Shown one piece after another: positions 21,572 to 24,395 of a stretch of DNA of 24,395 nt. Position 1 is the stretch's first letter. Each line of letters starts with the position of its first letter. The stretch comes from an uncultured Collinsella sp. (GTDB lineage Bacteria; Actinomycetota; Coriobacteriia; Coriobacteriales; Coriobacteriaceae). The DNA lies in NCBI GenBank assembly GCA_938036665.1, contig CALHWR010000043.1, positions 1 to 24,395 of the forward strand, read 5' to 3'. A program made the position numbers and the translations under genes. A model generated the notes under the pieces. It was not told the origin of the DNA. It saw nothing but the letters and a program-made list of their open reading frames with translations, and did not search any database.

Positions 21572-21589
21572 TTGCTAGCAGTATAGCAA
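21572..21589 (-). promoter_or_regulatory. Candidate toxin-antitoxin promoter and operator
   Basis: TTGCTA (21572-21577) and TAGCAA (21584-21589) form a perfect inverted repeat that contains a TATACT -10 on the minus strand (21585-21580). A TTTGTG-like -35 lies 17 bp further upstream. A palindrome over the -10 suits autorepression by a ribbon-helix-helix antitoxin. Confidence 0.45.
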
Positions 21590-21605
21590 ACTTGAGAGGC
21601 CACAC

Positions 21606-21638
21606 AAAAAGAGCCCCGCCCGCGTACGGACGGAGCCC
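21606..21638 (-). terminator. Terminator of the pur genes
   Basis: On the minus strand GGGCTCCGTCCG pairs with CGGGCGGGGCTC (12 pairs, three of them G-U), with a 4-nt loop, followed by TTTTT (plus 21610-21606). It lies about 60 bp after the purN stop. The G-U pairs only form in the minus-strand transcript, so it acts in that direction. Confidence 0.8.
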
Positions 21639-21699
21639 TATCAACTTTTTTCGATCGCTTGCGTCCCAAAGAGCGCTCAGCGAACTCTCTTACACGCGA

Positions 21700-22398
21700 C
21701 TAGCGTGCCGCATCAATTGCCACTTTGCCGCTCTCCAGCACGTGGACGCGGCCGTCGGCGAGCATCTGCACGACCTCGGGATACAGTACGTGCTCAATCG
21801 CGTGGATGTGTTCCTCGAGCGTGTCGACATCCCAGCCCTCCTCGACAGCCAGCGCGCGCTGGGCGATGATGGGGCCGTTGTCGTAGACCTCGTTGGCAAA
21901 GTGCACGGTCACGCCAGTTACCTTGACGCCGCGCGCAAAGGCATCGTCAATCGCATGCGCACCGGTAAAGCTCGGCAGCAGCGCCGGATGCAAGTTGACC
22001 ACGCGGTTGGGAAACGCCGCCAACAGAGGCGTGTGCACCATGCGCATGTAGCCGGCCATGACCACATACTCGCAGCCGCGCTCGAGCAGCTCGTGCGCGA
22101 TGATCTCGTCGGCGGCAATAGGGTCGGCATAGACATCCTTGGACAGCGTGAGCGTCTGGATGCCCGCGCGCTCAGCGCGCTGCAAACCCTTAGCCGAAGG
22201 ACGGCTCGACACCACAAGCTCAATCGAGGCGTTGAGCTTACCGGCGGCGATCAGATCGATCAGCGCCTGCAGGTTGGTACCCGAACCGCTGATGAGCACA
22301 CCGATCTTGAGCGGCTCGGCCGTATCGGTGCCGGTCGGACGGGTGTAGGGCACAAAGCCCAGGCCCTCACTAGCAGCCATCTGCTCGTTAGCGCTCAT
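21700..22398 (-). CDS. purN: Phosphoribosylglycinamide formyltransferase
   Basis: PurN transfers a formyl group from 10-formyl-tetrahydrofolate to GAR, the third step of purine synthesis. The 232-residue protein has the phosphate-binding ISGSGTNLQAL (36-46), SSRPSAKGLQRA, and YVVMAGYMRMV. The catalytic NLHPALLPSFTGAHAIDDAF contains Asn135 and His137, and Asp173 is in ANEVYDNGPIIAQ. An N-terminal extension of about 30 residues precedes the usual first strand; no good alternative start was found closer. The ATG at 22398 overlaps the end of purM by 11 bp, indicating co-transcription and coupled translation. The terminator at 21606-21638 ends the unit. Confidence 0.96.
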   Translation of the reverse strand: MSANEQMAASEGLGFVPYTRPTGTDTAEPLKIGVLISGSGTNLQALIDLIAAGKLNASIELVVSSRPSAKGLQRAERAGIQTLTLSKDVYADPIAADEIIAHELLERGCEYVVMAGYMRMVHTPLLAAFPNRVVNLHPALLPSFTGAHAIDDAFARGVKVTGVTVHFANEVYDNGPIIAQRALAVEEGWDVDTLEEHIHAIEHVLYPEVVQMLADGRVHVLESGKVAIDAAR

Positions 22399-23491
22399 CG
22401 GAGTACACGACCTTACCGGAGCCCTCGACGCACTCGCCCACGCGGGACGGCTTCTCGCCCAGCGCGACCAGGGCCTCGGTTACCGCGGCCTCGTCCTCGG
22501 GGGCGACGATCAGGCACAGACCAACGCCCATGTTGAAGGTCTTGCATGCCTCGTTGGGCGCGAGCTCGGCCTGACGCGACACGTAAGTAATAACGGGCGG
22601 AACGTCCCAACCCATCTCGGCGCCGTTGCGGGTGACCACGGCGTCAACGTCGTCGGCGAGCGCGCGGTTGAGGTTCTCGGTAATACCGCCGCCGGTGATG
22701 TGGGCGATAGCATGCACGTTGGCGCCGCCGCGCAGCAGCTCAAGAATCGGCTTCACATAAATGCGCGTGGGAGCCAGCAGGGCGTCAGCCAGCGAAGCGC
22801 CGCCGAGCTCCTCGAGCGGACGGCTCAGCTCCTCGGCCTTAGCGGCGGCCTCGGGCGTGCCCGGCTTGATGCCGTCGACGCCGATGACCTTGCGCACGAG
22901 CGAGTAGCCGTTGGAGTGCACGCCGGTGGAAGGCAGGCCCAGGATCACATCGCCCGGGCGAACGTTCGCGGGGTCGAGCATCTTGGGACGATCGACGACG
23001 CCCACGGTAAAGCCGGCGAGGTCGTAGTCGGCCGGAGCCATAACGCCCGGGTGCTCGGCCATCTCGCCGCCCACGAGCGCGCAGCCCGCGAGCTTGCAGC
23101 CGTCGGCCACGCCCTTGATGATCTTTGCCATGTGCTCGGCCTCGATGTGACCGATGGCAACGTAGTCCAGGAAGAACAGCGGCTCGGCGCCCGAAGCCAG
23201 AATATCGTTGACGCACATAGCGACCAGGTCCTGGCCCACCGTCTCGTGACGGTCCATGATCTGGGCGAGCACGAGCTTGGTGCCCACGCCGTCGGTACCG
23301 CTGATCAGGATCGGGTCTTCCATATCCTTAAGCGCGGCGGCCGAGAACAGGCCACCAAAGCCACCGATGCCGCCGATAACCTCGGGGCGATTGGTGTCCT
23401 TGACCATTTGCTTAATCGCGTCGACGGCGCGGCCGCCCTCGGCGGTATCGACGCCGGCGTCCTCGTACGTCACATGCTTGCTGTCGCTCAT
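22388..23491 (-). CDS. purM: Phosphoribosylformylglycinamidine cyclo-ligase (AIR synthetase)
   Basis: PurM closes the imidazole ring, converting FGAM to AIR with ATP. The 367-residue protein starts MSDSKHVTYEDAGVDTAEGG, a typical opening in which the YxxAGVD motif is followed by the glycine-rich GGIGGFGGLF. Further family motifs are SGTDGVGTKL, MCVNDILASGAEPLFFLDY, ALVGGEMAEHPGVM, LPSTGVHSNGYSLVRK and HITGGGITENL. GGAAGG precedes the ATG at 23491. A 157-bp gap containing a dispersed hairpin separates it from purF, so purMN may have some independent expression. It overlaps purN by 11 bp. Confidence 0.97.
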   Translation of the reverse strand: MSDSKHVTYEDAGVDTAEGGRAVDAIKQMVKDTNRPEVIGGIGGFGGLFSAAALKDMEDPILISGTDGVGTKLVLAQIMDRHETVGQDLVAMCVNDILASGAEPLFFLDYVAIGHIEAEHMAKIIKGVADGCKLAGCALVGGEMAEHPGVMAPADYDLAGFTVGVVDRPKMLDPANVRPGDVILGLPSTGVHSNGYSLVRKVIGVDGIKPGTPEAAAKAEELSRPLEELGGASLADALLAPTRIYVKPILELLRGGANVHAIAHITGGGITENLNRALADDVDAVVTRNGAEMGWDVPPVITYVSRQAELAPNEACKTFNMGVGLCLIVAPEDEAAVTEALVALGEKPSRVGECVEGSGKVVYSDER

Positions 23492-23609
23492 CTGAGCCTT
23501 CCTCTCCCACTACCGTCGCGCCGCGCGGGCGCCAAACGGTGCTCATAATTGCGTTCATTTCGGCGTGTGCCATAACAGCACCCGCCGTCATATCAACAAA
23601 ACAGCAGGT

Positions 23610-23650
23610 AAAACCTACCAAAATATACCTGTCCCCATATGGCAGGTTTT
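23610..23650 (-). repeat. AAAACCTRCC hairpin repeat, copy c, at the purF stop
   Basis: The plus strand starts AAAACCTACCAAAATATACC and ends ATGGCAGGTTTT. Read on the minus strand it starts within the purF TAA stop, as copy a does at the pth stop. It contains GGGGACAGG on the minus strand. The stem is 11 bp with one mismatch, and AT-rich ends allow a weak terminator-like fold. Confidence 0.7.
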
Positions 23651-24395
23651 AGGCCTCGCCGTGCTCCTCTTCCCAGCTGCGGTCGTCGTATTTCTCGACC
23701 ACGGCGTCGTCGTCAAAGTACAGCGGCTTGTCCAGGTTGCGGGGCTTAAAGCCCTCCATAAACTTGTCGCGGCCAAAGCTCTCGGGAATCGCCACGGGAT
23801 AGCGGCCGGTAAAGCACGCGTCGCAGTAGCCGCCCTTGGGCATGACCTTAAGCAGGCCCTCGACCGAAAGGAAGGCCAGCGAATCGGCGCCGATATACTC
23901 GCAAATCTCGTCGACCGTCTTGTTGGCGCTGATAAGCTGCGACTGCACGTCGGTATCGATACCGTAGAAGCACGGCCAAATGACCTCGGGCGAGTTGATG
24001 CGGATGTGAATCTCCTTGGCGCCGGCGTTGCGCAGCATCTTGACGAGCTGCACCATGGTGGTGCCGCGCACGATGGAGTCGTCGATGACGACCAGGCGCT
24101 TGCCCTCGATATTGTCGCGCAGCGGGTTGAGTTTCATACGCACGCCCATGGCGCGCAACTCCTGCGTAGGCTCGATAAACGTACGGCCCACGTAGCGGTT
24201 CTTGATAAGGCCCTCGCCAAAGGGAATACCGCTCTCGTGCGAATACCCCTCCGCGGGCGGCAGGCCAGAGTCGGGCACGCCGATGACCAGGTCGGCCTCG
24301 ACGGGCTCCTCGTGTGCCAGCTGGCGACCCATGTCGTAACGGCAGGCATAGACGCTCTTGCCGTTCATGATGGAGTCGGGGCGGGCAAAGTAGAC
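23649..24395 (-). CDS. purF: Amidophosphoribosyltransferase, C-terminal part (runs off the right edge)
   Basis: PurF uses PRPP and glutamine to make 5-phosphoribosylamine, the committed step of purine synthesis. Only the C-terminal 248 codons are in the window; the reading frame continues past the right edge (VYFARPDSIMNGKS at the border), so the glutaminase domain is missing only because of the cut. Visible motifs include VIGVPDSGLPPAEGYSHESG and GLIKNRYVGRTFIEPTQ. The PRPP loop VVIDDSIVRGTT is followed by HIRINSPEVIWPCFYGID, and SLAFLSVEGL and GYCDACFTGRYP, with the cysteine-containing C-terminal region, come later. An ATG at 24368 is internal and should not be taken as the start. The stop codon overlaps the hairpin at 23610-23650. 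Confidence 0.97.
   Translation of the reverse strand, partial: VYFARPDSIMNGKSVYACRYDMGRQLAHEEPVEADLVIGVPDSGLPPAEGYSHESGIPFGEGLIKNRYVGRTFIEPTQELRAMGVRMKLNPLRDNIEGKRLVVIDDSIVRGTTMVQLVKMLRNAGAKEIHIRINSPEVIWPCFYGIDTDVQSQLISANKTVDEICEYIGADSLAFLSVEGLLKVMPKGGYCDACFTGRYPVAIPESFGRDKFMEGFKPRNLDKPLYFDDDAVVEKYDDRSWEEEHGEA

Noticed and set aside
23492..23648. Purine riboswitch between purF and purM
   Set aside because: No conserved purine-aptamer loop motifs were recognised; the region holds the AAAACCTRCC hairpin and a short unstructured stretch.

Overview
The window looks like chromosomal DNA from a GC-rich gut actinobacterium of class Coriobacteriia, most likely Collinsella or a close relative. This rests on overall gene style, an ECF transporter with two ATPase domains on one chain, an NfnAB-type ferredoxin:NADP oxidoreductase, and many GGGGAC-containing intergenic hairpins. 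The genus is inferred from recalled patterns, not from a search. Most of the window is housekeeping sequence with strong family motifs.

Layout. Positions 1-2128 hold the start of folP (minus), a zinc-type sirtuin (minus) and an exonuclease III (plus). Positions 2129-2663 are a gene-free convergent region with two nested inverted repeats. Positions 2664-5912 (minus) encode a three-gene ECF vitamin/metal transporter: T component, fused tandem ATPase, S component. glmU and prs follow on the plus strand. The next gene expected in this classical cluster, pth, is separated from prs by an AT-richer insert of about 1.7 kb. In it a coriobacterial-type nuclease-like gene lies between two ~203-bp elements that share near-identical 24-bp terminal inverted repeats. 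After pth come a repeat-rich spacer and nfnAB (plus). A 450-bp spacer then carries three tandem 57-bp palindromes. On the minus strand follow a cytidylate-kinase-like gene, a four-gene polar amino acid ABC transporter, a YqeY-family gene, a membrane-anchored parvulin-type foldase, an orphan galactitol-type PTS IIA, a RelB-like/PIN toxin-antitoxin pair, and purN, purM and the 3' part of purF.

How the genes connect. prs makes PRPP, which PurF (right edge) consumes; PurM and PurN act further along the same purine pathway. GlmU supplies UDP-GlcNAc for the cell wall, FolP makes folate precursors (PurN uses formyl-folate), and NfnAB balances ferredoxin, NADH and NADPH in a fermentative anaerobe. 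The ECF and amino acid ABC systems import nutrients.

The most unusual content is structural DNA, not a new enzyme. (1) A 191-bp palindromic element appears to sit in frame inside the fused ECF ATPase gene and encodes its interdomain linker. (2) The prs-pth cluster is interrupted by the island with paired inverted-repeat elements. (3) Three tandem palindromes are flanked by inverted copies of another hairpin. (4) Terminator-like hairpins repeatedly lie at the centre of larger inverted repeats. (5) One hairpin family starts exactly at the stop codons of pth and purF. No tRNA, rRNA, convincing CRISPR array or transposase gene was seen.
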